A DNA stretch of 64,000 nt. It comes from Candidatus Gracilibacteria bacterium CG17_big_fil_post_rev_8_21_14_2_50_48_13. GTDB lineage: Bacteria > Patescibacteriota > Gracilibacteria > 1-14-2-50-48-13. The first letter of the stretch is position 1, and each line of letters begins with the position of its first letter. The translations under genes and the position numbers were made by a program. The stretch lies in the NCBI GenBank assembly GCA_002783265.1, contig PFFG01000004.1, positions 97,598 to 161,597 of the forward strand, written 5' to 3'. The notes under the pieces are model-generated. The model worked only from the letters and a program-made list of their open reading frames with translations. It searched no databases and was not told the DNA's origin. Shown here in pieces: positions 7,907 to 15,935 of this stretch.

Positions 7907-8773
7907 CTATATCTCATTCATTCCTGCTTGTTCTACTGTATTATATAGGCTTCTTCGAAAGAAGCGGGTAATAGTCTCCTGACGCTCAGGCCAATTAAAA
8001 AGTGGATGATTTCCTCCTTCAACAATTTGCACCACGAGTCGAGGTGAAATACGCTGCAAAATCTCTGCTTGCTTCACAGGAATTCGTTTGTCTTCGCTAC
8101 CATGCAAGCAGAGAACAGGGACGTTCTGAGGAAATGACCTCCACCACGATGCTATGGACCTTGCATCAAGCTCCTCTTCTTTCATATTAAATGCTTCTTG
8201 GAAAACCTTACGAAAATCTGGTCTGCAGTCGAGGAGACTTCTAAGATCGGTTGGTGCGCCTATGGTGAGCACCCCTTGAACAGCCTCTGGATGTTTTTTT
8301 ACAAAACGAAACGCTTCAACACCACCTCTACTGCCGGCCCAAATACCAAGTCTATCCAGTTGAAGTGACGTGTCGTCTCGCACTGCTTCCAGGAGGTTTT
8401 CTATATCTGCTAGGTGCTCGTCACCTCCCCAGGTGTCTTTGCCCTCTGCTCCCAAACCACCTTGTTTCTGCGTTGTCAGAATGGCAAATCCCTCCCTGGC
8501 AAGATTACCCAGTGTAAAACATAAATCGTACAGGCGGATTGCATCGAACTCTTTATAGCCACCGCGGAGAAAGAAAACAACAGGGAAAGGCCCCTTGCTT
8601 TTTGGCTTAATGAGAAACCCAGGTACCTTGTTTCCTTGTGCGCTATAGACGCCTCTCTCGACGGTGAGATGCTGCATGTTTTCCTGGATTCGTTGCCAAC
8701 TTGCCTCTCCATTGGGGGCGACTTGTATCGCTTTTGCATCATCTTCTGAAATTTCCATTGGTGTCCATCTCAT
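7907..8773 (-). CDS. alpha/beta hydrolase, dipeptidyl-peptidase (S9)-like
   Basis: A 288-residue alpha/beta-hydrolase fold enzyme. The nucleophile elbow is GIWAGSRGGVEAF (Ser within G-x-S-x-GG), the acid is in CLHGSEDKRIPVKQAEIL and the histidine in EGGNHPLFNW. An oxyanion-side strand reads FPVVFFLRGGYKE. Order and spacing resemble the prolyl-oligopeptidase/acyl-peptide hydrolase catalytic domain without its beta-propeller. It has no signal peptide, so is probably cytoplasmic, acting on a small ester or peptide of unknown identity. It is transcribed in the same direction as the histidine phosphatase upstream, 63 bases away. Confidence 0.85.
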   Translation of the reverse strand: MRWTPMEISEDDAKAIQVAPNGEASWQRIQENMQHLTVERGVYSAQGNKVPGFLIKPKSKGPFPVVFFLRGGYKEFDAIRLYDLCFTLGNLAREGFAILTTQKQGGLGAEGKDTWGGDEHLADIENLLEAVRDDTSLQLDRLGIWAGSRGGVEAFRFVKKHPEAVQGVLTIGAPTDLRSLLDCRPDFRKVFQEAFNMKEEELDARSIASWWRSFPQNVPVLCLHGSEDKRIPVKQAEILQRISPRLVVQIVEGGNHPLFNWPERQETITRFFRRSLYNTVEQAGMNEI

Positions 8774-8836
8774 GGTGTTGAAGGTTAATGGGCAATAACA
8801 GGCACGCCCAGTTTAACATAGTGAGAAAGTATCTTC

Positions 8837-9466
8837 TCACGCATAATGGTCTGTCTGATTATAGATGAGAACTCGAAAATCCTCAGTCTCGGGGGCTTTG
8901 ATTATGCTGGTGACGGCAGTATTTTTTAAACCATCCGCCCACGAGACGGGGTAATTGAGATGATATTTGACGAGTGACCGTATGACATTCCCGTGGCTCA
9001 CAATGGCGACGTGCTTTGCGCCTTGCGTGGCAGGAACGATGTGCTGTATGAACGCCTTATACATGCGACCTGCCGCTTGGCGATCGGATTCCCCTCCTGG
9101 CGGGGCAAAATGTCCATCACTGTCGTTCATTTCTTTCAACTTTCCTGGTGTGTAAATGCTTGATCGAAGAACCCCTGTCCAATCACCTTGATCTTTCTCC
9201 TCCATGTCATCCAGTGGGATAACGTTTTCCAGAGCAATATGCATTGCTTCGCAGAGATACTGCGCAGTTTGCATCGCTCGCACTGCTTTAGACGGAAAGA
9301 CGTGATCAAATTGCAGCTGCTGATTTGTACACCAATGACCCAGCAAACGTGCTTGGTGAATGCCTTTTTGCGTGAGGGGTGTCTCGGAGGATCGGCCACA
9401 AATAAGGTGAGCCCGTATTTCATTTGCTTCAGATTCACCGTGACGGATGAAGTGGTACGTCGTCAT
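8837..9466 (-). CDS. histidine phosphatase family protein, copy 2
   Basis: A 209-residue paralogue of the protein at 1714-2358. It has YHFIRHGESEANEIRAHLI, EEKDQGDWTG, PPGGESDRQAAG and the second catalytic His in VSHGNVIRSLV. The start is placed at 9466 (MTTYHFIRHGE) because the paralogue starts at the same point; the frame is open to an upstream ATG at 9505, but that adds 13 residues with no family counterpart. Its substrate is unknown. Two copies within 8 kb with strong conservation around the active site suggest a local duplication followed by divergence. Confidence 0.9.
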   Translation of the reverse strand: MTTYHFIRHGESEANEIRAHLICGRSSETPLTQKGIHQARLLGHWCTNQQLQFDHVFPSKAVRAMQTAQYLCEAMHIALENVIPLDDMEEKDQGDWTGVLRSSIYTPGKLKEMNDSDGHFAPPGGESDRQAAGRMYKAFIQHIVPATQGAKHVAIVSHGNVIRSLVKYHLNYPVSWADGLKNTAVTSIIKAPETEDFRVLIYNQTDHYA

Positions 9467-9560
9467 AGGGTGTGGGGGCGAAAAAATGATTGATGAGGAG
9501 AGCATAGTCGTGGGTGAGCGCTTTGTCGAGGGTGCTTCTGAAAACTAAAATGAGTTCGTG

Positions 9561-9585
9561 CAGGTCCTAGACTTCATAGGACCTG
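9561..9585. repeat. 9-bp perfect inverted repeat (hairpin)
   Basis: CAGGTCCTA (9561-9569) and TAGGACCTG (9577-9585) are perfect complements around a 7-nt loop. It lies between the stop of the 482-residue gene and the start of the phosphatase gene, both on the minus strand. It could end the upstream minus-strand transcript, though no strong T-run follows. Confidence 0.5.
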
Positions 9586-9669
9586 TCTAGTAGGGTACCT
9601 GCCAAGGCTCCACCTGATCTGCGGAGGAGTGATTCCTATTCCCAATGTATTCCAAAGGACCGTGAAGCA

Positions 9670-11118
9670 CTAAAACTTATATGCCTCATACTCTGACTTT
9701 CCAATCTTGCGCTTATGGGTTTTTACGAATGTTTCAAAATACACTCTTCCAAGTTCTTCGCAGTCTTTCTCAGTGATACCCCATTTTTCAAGCCATATTG
9801 CAAACTCATGACGGGTAAGTTGTACTTTTTCGGCTGTATCGTATACATGGATCTCGACAAATAACTGTATCCCTTCCTGATCGGCTTGAAAAAGAGAGTT
9901 CTTCCCAGGACGGAAACCGTGGGGTAATAGTCTGGTATGACCAGCAATCTTTCGCTCCTTCTTTTCATAAGATGACATTTTACCACTGCTCTCGGGGTCT
10001 GATACTTTTTCGCCGGAGCGTGGAAGATCTAAGAACGGTTCACGGGCCATTGTGAGAACTGTTTTTTCTCTTAGGGTACTATTTCTCAGTTCATGGGTAT
10101 TTGTTCTCTTTTGAGTTGCGGTATAGTCAATGTCTAACGTTTCGGCGAATTCAGGGAAATATCGTTCATGCAGTAATAGTTTTCCGTAATAGAATAGGAT
10201 GATGCGAGCAATGTGTGGCAGTACCGACCCTAACCCTGCATAAAATTGTGGGCTCAAATCGATGGATTTATGTGGAGGAGGTATGAGGCTTCCGTCTGCC
10301 ATGAGGAACATCTGAATGCCTTTTCCAAGTGTCGCAGTAAAGTGGGTACTATCGTTTATTTGTACACGTGATAGCTCCTGCCGCTGTCCTAATTCGAACT
10401 GCTCATAATCTTTTGGGTGAATCAGTACCACTCTGCAAAGTATGTCAGTACTTACTGCTGCTCCAGGCATGAAGCATAACACATAACTTTCAAAGGTTTT
10501 GAGTTCGGGAACTAACTTAGTGTTGATAATGGTATCAGCATCAACAAGTGTGTACGTTCGGTTTCTCTTTATATAATCTACGGCTTTTCTAATGGATAAT
10601 GTGGGCTTTTCATGACTAACTGCTGCAATCTTGAGGTGGTTTTTTTTCATTACATCAACAAGCCAGCTAAGATAGAAATTCACATGCATTTCTTGATCTT
10701 TCTGAGCTCCCTCAGATACTAGGATTGGCTTTGGCTGTCCAGGTATGGTAAAACTTAAAGAAAGTGGTGAGTAGGGGGCCAACCGTAGTTCATTATCCAA
10801 GTCGGGTTGCTGGAGTATTCTGTCATAGTTTTCTTGAAGTTGTAGTACGGCATAAATATCACGAACTACTTTAAAACAGTTTTGGAATTCCTCGGGTGTC
10901 CTCTGATTGTACAGTTCGGTAGTTATATACGGGTGATCTACTAATGGTTTTAATACCTTATTGATAAGCTCCAGAAGGTATATCTTCGCACTTTTATCTG
11001 GATTCTGATCGGCCTTATAACGTTCTAAAGTGCTTTGGAGGAGGTCCCGATACGCTGGCAGTTGAGGTGGATGGTCAGGGCTGGTGCTGTGTGGTCTATA
11101 AATATGCATACAACTCAT
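9670..11118 (-). CDS. hypothetical protein, 482 residues
   Basis: I do not recognise this protein. It has no signal peptide or membrane segment. Residues ~20-120 look helical with many charged residues. The middle part is alpha/beta, containing LSLSFTIPGQPKPILVSEG and a strand-rich stretch TYTLVDADTIINTKLV followed by ESYVLCFMPGAAVSTDILC. The C-terminal third is basic: SYEKKERKIAGHTRLLPHGF, then VQLTRHEFAIWLEKWGITE and KTHKRKIGKSEYEAYKF, the last of which could bind nucleic acid. Its codon use is more AT-rich than the phosphatase and hydrolase genes to its left, and it sits at the left edge of the accessory island. No partner gene is adjacent on the same strand. Confidence 0.7.
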   Translation of the reverse strand: MSCMHIYRPHSTSPDHPPQLPAYRDLLQSTLERYKADQNPDKSAKIYLLELINKVLKPLVDHPYITTELYNQRTPEEFQNCFKVVRDIYAVLQLQENYDRILQQPDLDNELRLAPYSPLSLSFTIPGQPKPILVSEGAQKDQEMHVNFYLSWLVDVMKKNHLKIAAVSHEKPTLSIRKAVDYIKRNRTYTLVDADTIINTKLVPELKTFESYVLCFMPGAAVSTDILCRVVLIHPKDYEQFELGQRQELSRVQINDSTHFTATLGKGIQMFLMADGSLIPPPHKSIDLSPQFYAGLGSVLPHIARIILFYYGKLLLHERYFPEFAETLDIDYTATQKRTNTHELRNSTLREKTVLTMAREPFLDLPRSGEKVSDPESSGKMSSYEKKERKIAGHTRLLPHGFRPGKNSLFQADQEGIQLFVEIHVYDTAEKVQLTRHEFAIWLEKWGITEKDCEELGRVYFETFVKTHKRKIGKSEYEAYKF

Positions 11119-11336
11119 GGTAATTTTTAATACGATAGTTGTTTTTTATTATAAGTCAACAACTGAAAGTATGAGGATTGTAGATATTACATACAACATG
11201 GATACGTATGGTCTTGTGTATCTCTGGAGAATTTTTATGACACAAAACCACTGGTGCTATGAAAGGGTCTAGTACGTTACAAATACTTCCATAATGCTTT
11301 GGCTCACCATCCTGGAGGAGATTCGAACCTTATACG

Positions 11337-12266
11337 CTAGCGTTTCGTTTGTCCCATATAGTCTTTCACGGCCTTACGTGTTGTCATCCAGTTCCTCCTC
11401 AGCTTTACCGCATCAATCTTGCCTTCCTTCGCGAGCTTGCTCAGATACGCCTGTGAGTACGACGTATGCTTGCCCGCCTCAGCGAGGGATATGAGTGCTT
11501 CCTTTTCTTTCGCAGGGAGCAGTGTATCAAGATAGATATTTATAGAGCGCAACACAGCTTGACCGATGAAATTCACCAGCGGCTTGTAGTCGCCTTTGTC
11601 TGCGGCCTGAAGCACGCGATAGTATTTTCTCCTGTCATTCTTCTGGATAATCACCAGTGGAAAACCGTACTGCATCAAGAAGATATTCATGACGAGCCTG
11701 CCTGTTCTGCCATTCCCATCCTCAAAGGGATGGATATTCACAAACATATGGTGGATCATCGCCGCAAACTCCACGACGTAGTGCAGCTTTTGATTCTTGC
11801 TCTGCCACAAGAGCAGCTCGCGCATGCGTAAAGGCACATCTAGAGCGCTTGGAGGGGTATGGTCTGAACCGCTGATAAATACATCGATATCTCTGTATCT
11901 GCCCGCCATGTTGGGATCAATGTCCTTAATAATCAGCTGGTGCAGCTGTTTTATCGTCTGCTCCGAAAAAGTATTTTTGCTGTCCTGCTCGATGATCTCA
12001 TACAGAAAATCCAGCGCCGCCTTATGGCTTTTGGTCTCGAGAATATCCTTTATGGGGCGTCCCTTGAGGGTCAGGCCCTCTTGAATGACCCAATAGGTCT
12101 CCTTGAGGGTGAGAGAGTTGCCCTCGATGGCGTTAGAGTTGTAGGTCATCTCCACCTCGAAGCGCTCGCGGAGCTTCTGCACCATGGTTTTAGAAAGCGG
12201 GCGTAACCGGTTGAGGGTTGTAAGCTTTTCTTCGAGGAGGTCGTGAAGGTTTTGGCGGAGGAGCAT
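11337..12266 (-). CDS. Fic family protein (AMP-transferase) with N-terminal inhibitory motif
   Basis: A 309-residue Fic protein. The active-site loop HPFEDGNGRTGR (residues 179-190) matches HPFx(D/E)GNGRxxR, with the catalytic His intact. Upstream, SNAIEG at residues 44-49 fits the inhibitory (S/T)xxxE(G/N) motif, so this is a class II Fic enzyme that blocks its own ATP-binding site until relieved. The C-terminal ~70 residues (LISLAEAGKHTSYSQAYLSK) look like a winged helix-turn-helix. Fic enzymes transfer AMP from ATP to Tyr/Ser/Thr of target proteins and often act as toxins or stress regulators. A perfect 10-bp inverted repeat sits just upstream of the start and could be the binding site for its own winged helix (inference). 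Confidence 0.93.
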   Translation of the reverse strand: MLLRQNLHDLLEEKLTTLNRLRPLSKTMVQKLRERFEVEMTYNSNAIEGNSLTLKETYWVIQEGLTLKGRPIKDILETKSHKAALDFLYEIIEQDSKNTFSEQTIKQLHQLIIKDIDPNMAGRYRDIDVFISGSDHTPPSALDVPLRMRELLLWQSKNQKLHYVVEFAAMIHHMFVNIHPFEDGNGRTGRLVMNIFLMQYGFPLVIIQKNDRRKYYRVLQAADKGDYKPLVNFIGQAVLRSINIYLDTLLPAKEKEALISLAEAGKHTSYSQAYLSKLAKEGKIDAVKLRRNWMTTRKAVKDYMGQTKR

Positions 12267-12275
12267 TATGAGGGT

Positions 12276-12310
12276 GGGTTGGATAAGGCTAATTTTATTC
12301 TATCCAACCC
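12276..12310. promoter_or_regulatory. operator-like inverted repeat upstream of the Fic gene
   Basis: GGGTTGGATA (12276-12285) and TATCCAACCC (12301-12310) are perfect complements separated by an AT-rich 15-base spacer. The left arm lies 10 bases upstream of the Fic start codon (12266, minus strand), so a bound protein would block transcription or initiation. Self-regulation by the Fic protein's C-terminal winged helix is possible but unproven. Confidence 0.55.
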
Positions 12311-12540
12311 ATGTGTTTATTTCAAGCCAAAACAGACCTATTGACGATTGGTTTAAGTTAAGTTCCATTCCAATTGGCTCAGCAGGTGGGTTCAGAAGCT
12401 CGTTTTCGGCAAGCCACCAGAGGGTTTGTATTTTAGGAATATAAGGGGAACGGGTCACCTTTGTATTTTCTGCAAATGAGACATTTGAGACAGTGTAAAA
12501 AAGGGTGTCTCAGAGGGGAGCGGGTCGGGGTTGACTTTCG
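12311..12540 (-). other. intergenic region with a start-less minus-strand frame
   Basis: Between the Fic gene and the repressor promoter no complete gene is seen. On the minus strand a frame is open for about 70 codons (roughly 12530 down to 12280) and reads KIQTLWWLAENELLNPPAEP before ending near the Fic operator. It has no good start codon and no recognised family, so it may be the tail of a lost gene. Confidence 0.3.
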
Positions 12541-12570
12541 TTTTGTTATAGACAGTAAAAGAGATTTTTT

Positions 12571-12626
12571 ATACGCAGTTGACTATTTTTATACGGTTCG
12601 TATAATTATGCCATAAATCGTATAAT
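12571..12626 (+). promoter_or_regulatory. promoter with symmetric four-half-site operator for the LexA-like gene
   Basis: A sigma-70-type promoter is clear: TTGACT (12579-12584), a 16-base spacer, TATAAT (12601-12606). Superimposed are two ATACG half-sites (12571, 12591) and two inverted CGTAT half-sites (12599, 12619). The central pair forms the palindrome ATACG-GTT-CGTAT overlapping the -10 box. The outer half-sites lie exactly 20 bases, two helical turns, from the inner ones on each side. The inner and outer left repeats extend to TTTTTATACG and the right ones to CGTATAAT. This fits cooperative binding of two repressor dimers and autoregulation of the repressor-CBASS transcription unit. 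Confidence 0.75.
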
Positions 12627-12643
12627 AGTTAGCAAGTACAGCA

Positions 12644-13255
12644 ATGAAGCCTCGTTTGAAAGAAGCCCTTATAGCAATACAAAGACATTTAAGAAAGTAT
12701 GGAACTTCTCCAAGTCTACGTGATTTACAAAAAACGATGGGGTATCAGTCCCCTCGTTCGGCCTTTTTATTAGTAAATACTCTTCTGGAAGAAGGTCTAA
12801 TCGAAAAGGATGATGAAGGTAATTACAAAATTGTAATTCCAGTAGAAGATAGTCAAGAAGTGGCAGAAACAATTAGTGTTCCCGTTCTTGGCTCCATTGC
12901 ATGCGGTAATCCTATATTTGCGGAAGAGAACGTTGTTGATAGTTATCCTGTGTCAAAGCGTCTACTCACGGGAAATCATTCCTACTTCTTTCTAAGAGCA
13001 GAAGGAGATTCTATGAACCAGAAAGGTATTGAAAGTGGAGATCTTGTTTTAGTTCGCCAGCAAAACTATGCCCAGAGTGGCGACATTGTTGTGGCCCTTA
13101 TTGATGAAAACGCGACTTTAAAAGAGTACCAGCAAAACACGGGTGCTATTATGCTTATCCCTCACTCAGATAATCCAGAGCATAAGCCTATCTTTGTAGA
13201 AGAGGGCTTTCTTGTACAGGGAGTCGTAGTACAAGTTTTTAAAAATATTTCTTAA
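12644..13255 (+). CDS. LexA-like self-cleaving repressor (S24 family) heading the CBASS operon
   Basis: A 203-residue protein with LexA architecture. The N-terminal winged helix (residues ~1-65, EALIAIQRHLRKYGTSPSLRDL then SPRSAFLLVNTLLEEGLI) resembles LexA. The C-terminal S24 peptidase domain has a predicted Cys87-Gly88 scissile bond (GSIACGNP), Ser123 in EGDSMNQKGI and Lys160 in ATLKEY. The Ser-Lys spacing of 37 equals that of E. coli LexA. It starts 38 bases after a -10 box covered by a symmetric operator, and ends 13 bases before the Cap4 gene on the same strand. It therefore most likely represses itself and the CBASS genes and is relieved by self-cleavage, as in the SOS response. Alternatively it is the genomic LexA and the proximity is coincidental; its operator differs from the repeats at umuDC. 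Confidence 0.88.
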   Translation: MKPRLKEALIAIQRHLRKYGTSPSLRDLQKTMGYQSPRSAFLLVNTLLEEGLIEKDDEGNYKIVIPVEDSQEVAETISVPVLGSIACGNPIFAEENVVDSYPVSKRLLTGNHSYFFLRAEGDSMNQKGIESGDLVLVRQQNYAQSGDIVVALIDENATLKEYQQNTGAIMLIPHSDNPEHKPIFVEEGFLVQGVVVQVFKNIS

Positions 13256-13268
13256 TAGACACAAAATT

Positions 13269-14804
13269 GTGGCATTAAACACTGTTGCAGCAAGAGTAAG
13301 TGGAGACATTTATCAGTGGATGTACTTTTGGTATAAGGTAGCTCCTCTTCTTGAGGAGCGTTCAAATGTTGAAAAAGTATGTTTCGAGTATGATGAAGCT
13401 GGAGTTGTTGACGATGTAGTGGTTTTCTACGGTGGGCCAGGAAAACATGATAATGGGAGCTTAATTAAGGCAGAGTATGCTCAGATTAAATATCATGTTG
13501 ATAATAGAGATACATATAGCTCAAAGGCTCTCATTGATCCAAAATTTTTAAGCAAAAAATCCACAGAATCACTACTAAAGCGTTTTCTAAACGCATACGA
13601 AGATCTTAAAAGTAAGGAGCACACGCCTTTTACTCTAAATCTAGTCTCTAACTGGCAGTGGGAACAAACTGACATCTTAGCACCACTTATCCGGAATACT
13701 ACTCTCTTGCCTGACGCATTTATTAGTGGCACTGTGACTGGAGCGTTAAAAAAACTTAGACAAGAATGGCAAACTCATCTTGGGATAAAAGAGGAACAAA
13801 AGTTTATCAACTTTTTGAAATGTCTCAGATTTGAAGTTAACTTTCTCGCTAACTTGCGATTCAAAGAGCTGGTTCATAAGACTCTTCAGACGGTTGGGTT
13901 GAGAGTACCAAATGCTGAACAACAGAATGATATATATGCCGGATTAACACAGCAGCTTTTGATAAACAAGAACTGCGAATTCGATGCAAACAATTTTCGC
14001 CAACTATGTACTATAGAAAAACTGTTTGCCCCTATCCAAGAAGCTAAGATCCCTATTCTAGCAGTTAGAAGCTTTTATAGAGCTGCAGAGAGCATTGAAC
14101 TTGAAGCAGATAGGTTTATCTGCGTTGACAGCCAGTTTCATGGGCGTCATCTCAAAGAGTCCTCAAACTGGACAGGAGTAGCAGGTCAAGTAAAAGATTA
14201 CTTTGCTCAGCCGCAAATACGACACGCGCTACGTCAACAAGAGCATGGGCTTTTATTGGAATGCCACGGGTCTTTAGCTCTTTTAACAGGGTATGAGTTA
14301 AGCTTCAATTCTGGGTGTACGGTTTACCCAATTCAAAAGCCTCAAAATGTTTTATGGAAGCCAGCAAACAAAAGTCCTGAAAGTAACTTATGGGTAAAGC
14401 ACGAGATCAATGCCTCTAGTAATAACGAAGAATGTGCAGTCGTATTATCCGTAACACATGATATTGCTGGAGACGTAGTAAACTATCTCGGCTTAGAAAA
14501 ACTTAGCATTGTTAATCTTATTCCAACTTCAGGATTTGGACATGGTGCAGTTTCAGATGGAACTCATGCCTATAAGATGGCCGAAGAATTAAGTCGTATT
14601 TTAAAATCATTACGACCAGGGCCAACTACTAAAATTCACCTGTTTGTTAGTGCTCCGAATTCTTTACTATTTTTTCTGGGACAGTTTCGAGAGGCGCTAG
14701 GACCTTTAGCTCTATACGAGTTCGACTTTTCGAATGAGAAGTCCTCTTCTTACGAACCTAGCTTTGAGTTAAATATCCCATTTACATCGTCATCAACAAT
14801 TTAA
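13269..14804 (+). CDS. cap4: CBASS effector: Cap4-like nuclease (DUF4297-type) with SAVED domain
   Basis: A 511-residue two-domain protein beginning with GTG. The N-terminal domain (to ~residue 210) has the layout of the DUF4297/PD-(D/E)XK nuclease: GDIYQWMYFWYKVAPLL, then FEYDEAGVVDDVVVFYGG (Glu40, Asp48/49) and AEYAQIKYHVD with the Q-x-K motif at 72-74. The C-terminal ~250 residues show a SAVED sensor pattern: IDxxxx-type strands, VVLSVTHDIAGDVVNYL, and the terminal KIHLFVSAPNSLLFFLGQF and LALYEFDF. In this family a cyclic oligonucleotide bound to SAVED activates DNA degradation and kills the infected cell. It is followed at once by the CD-NTase gene (TAATG overlap). Family assignment is by pattern; the nuclease subtype is less certain than SAVED. 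Confidence 0.85.
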   Translation: MALNTVAARVSGDIYQWMYFWYKVAPLLEERSNVEKVCFEYDEAGVVDDVVVFYGGPGKHDNGSLIKAEYAQIKYHVDNRDTYSSKALIDPKFLSKKSTESLLKRFLNAYEDLKSKEHTPFTLNLVSNWQWEQTDILAPLIRNTTLLPDAFISGTVTGALKKLRQEWQTHLGIKEEQKFINFLKCLRFEVNFLANLRFKELVHKTLQTVGLRVPNAEQQNDIYAGLTQQLLINKNCEFDANNFRQLCTIEKLFAPIQEAKIPILAVRSFYRAAESIELEADRFICVDSQFHGRHLKESSNWTGVAGQVKDYFAQPQIRHALRQQEHGLLLECHGSLALLTGYELSFNSGCTVYPIQKPQNVLWKPANKSPESNLWVKHEINASSNNEECAVVLSVTHDIAGDVVNYLGLEKLSIVNLIPTSGFGHGAVSDGTHAYKMAEELSRILKSLRPGPTTKIHLFVSAPNSLLFFLGQFREALGPLALYEFDFSNEKSSSYEPSFELNIPFTSSSTI

Positions 14805-15934
14805 TGATACTATCTAGTGATTTTAAAACATTTCTAAGTAAAATTCGCCTTACCCCTACTCAAAAAGAAGAGCTTAAGAATGGACATACGCTTTTACGCA
14901 GTCGTCTGAATTCATTTGAAGAACTACAGGATATCTTTGTTAGTGACTTTCTTCAGGGTAGTTATCGTCGTCATACTGCAGTACGTCCAAAAAATGGGAA
15001 ACGTTCTGATGTGGATATTATTGTAGTAACGAAGCTTCACGAATCTGAGTACTCTCCAGAGGAAGCAATGAATGTTTTCACCCCGTTTTTAGATAAATAC
15101 TATGAAGGAAAGTATGAAAGACAAGGACGTTCAATAGGTATTGCCCTCTCGGCTGTAGAATTTGATCTAGTACTTACTTCTGCCCCTTCGGCAAGTGAGC
15201 TAGAAATTTTAAAATCAGCTGCTGTTACAACTGAAGATACAATAGAGGAAGCATTTGACTGGAAACTGCATCCTGCATGGTTAGCCATGGGAAGCCGCGA
15301 AGCAAATCAGTTTACAGAGCAACGGTTGAATCAAGCCTCATCTGAGCAGGAGTGGAAAACTAATCCGCTACGGATCCCAAATTGTGAAGCACAATGTTGG
15401 AAAGATACTCATCCTCTTGAACAAATTAAGTGGACACGAGACAAAAATCAGATAACAAGTGGCCACTTTATTAATGTCGTAAAAGCAATAAAATGGTGGA
15501 GATTAACCAATTACGATGAGCCAAAGCATCCTAAGGGATTTCCTCTAGAGCGTATTGTAGGAGACTGTTGCCCAGACGATATCGACTCTGTTGCAGATGG
15601 AGTTGTTCGTACACTAGAGACCATTGTTTCAAAGTATAAGGATCTTGTGGATCGAAAAGAAAAACCAACTCTCCCTGATTATGGAGTTCCAGATCACGAT
15701 GTACTGGCGCGTATGGACGCAGAGGATTTTTGTAAGTTTTATGAACAGTCAAAGGAAGCAGCACTACTAGCACGGCACGCATTTGATTCGACTGATAGGG
15801 TTGAAAGTGGAAAGTTGTGGCAACAATTACTAGGAAAAGAGTTTCCAGACCCTCCTGAGAACGGAGGAAATAAATCAGCTGGATATACTAATCCTATAGC
15901 ACCGGCGAGCCCAGATTCTGGTCGCTTCGCATAA
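14804..15934 (+). CDS. CBASS cyclic oligonucleotide synthase (CD-NTase)
   Basis: A 376-residue nucleotidyltransferase. The signature is LQGSYRRHTAV (GS at 52-53) followed by SDVDIIVV (Asp69, Asp71), with the third catalytic Asp in VEFDLVL (Asp121), all in the spacing of cGAS/DncV-like enzymes. A helical C-terminal domain follows (HFINVVKAIKWWRL). The last ~25 residues are Gly/Pro/Ser-rich and end in Ala, suiting a flexible tail that Cap2 could conjugate. It makes a cyclic di- or trinucleotide when phage is sensed; the exact product cannot be read from sequence, but pairing with a SAVED effector favours a cyclic trinucleotide. Its start codon overlaps the stop of the effector gene by one base. 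Confidence 0.93.
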   Translation: MILSSDFKTFLSKIRLTPTQKEELKNGHTLLRSRLNSFEELQDIFVSDFLQGSYRRHTAVRPKNGKRSDVDIIVVTKLHESEYSPEEAMNVFTPFLDKYYEGKYERQGRSIGIALSAVEFDLVLTSAPSASELEILKSAAVTTEDTIEEAFDWKLHPAWLAMGSREANQFTEQRLNQASSEQEWKTNPLRIPNCEAQCWKDTHPLEQIKWTRDKNQITSGHFINVVKAIKWWRLTNYDEPKHPKGFPLERIVGDCCPDDIDSVADGVVRTLETIVSKYKDLVDRKEKPTLPDYGVPDHDVLARMDAEDFCKFYEQSKEAALLARHAFDSTDRVESGKLWQQLLGKEFPDPPENGGNKSAGYTNPIAPASPDSGRFA

Positions 15935-15935
15935 T

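Noticed and set aside
11305-11330. tRNA-like T-arm (GGTTCGAATC on the minus strand) just past the Fic stop
   Set aside because: The T-stem does not pair properly and no anticodon or acceptor arm is present. It could be an attachment-site scar, but it shares no matching core with tRNA-Gln at 25747.
12644-14804. A fused LexA-Cap4 reading frame
   Set aside because: The two frames differ, and a TAA ends the repressor at 13255 before the GTG at 13269, so they are separate proteins.
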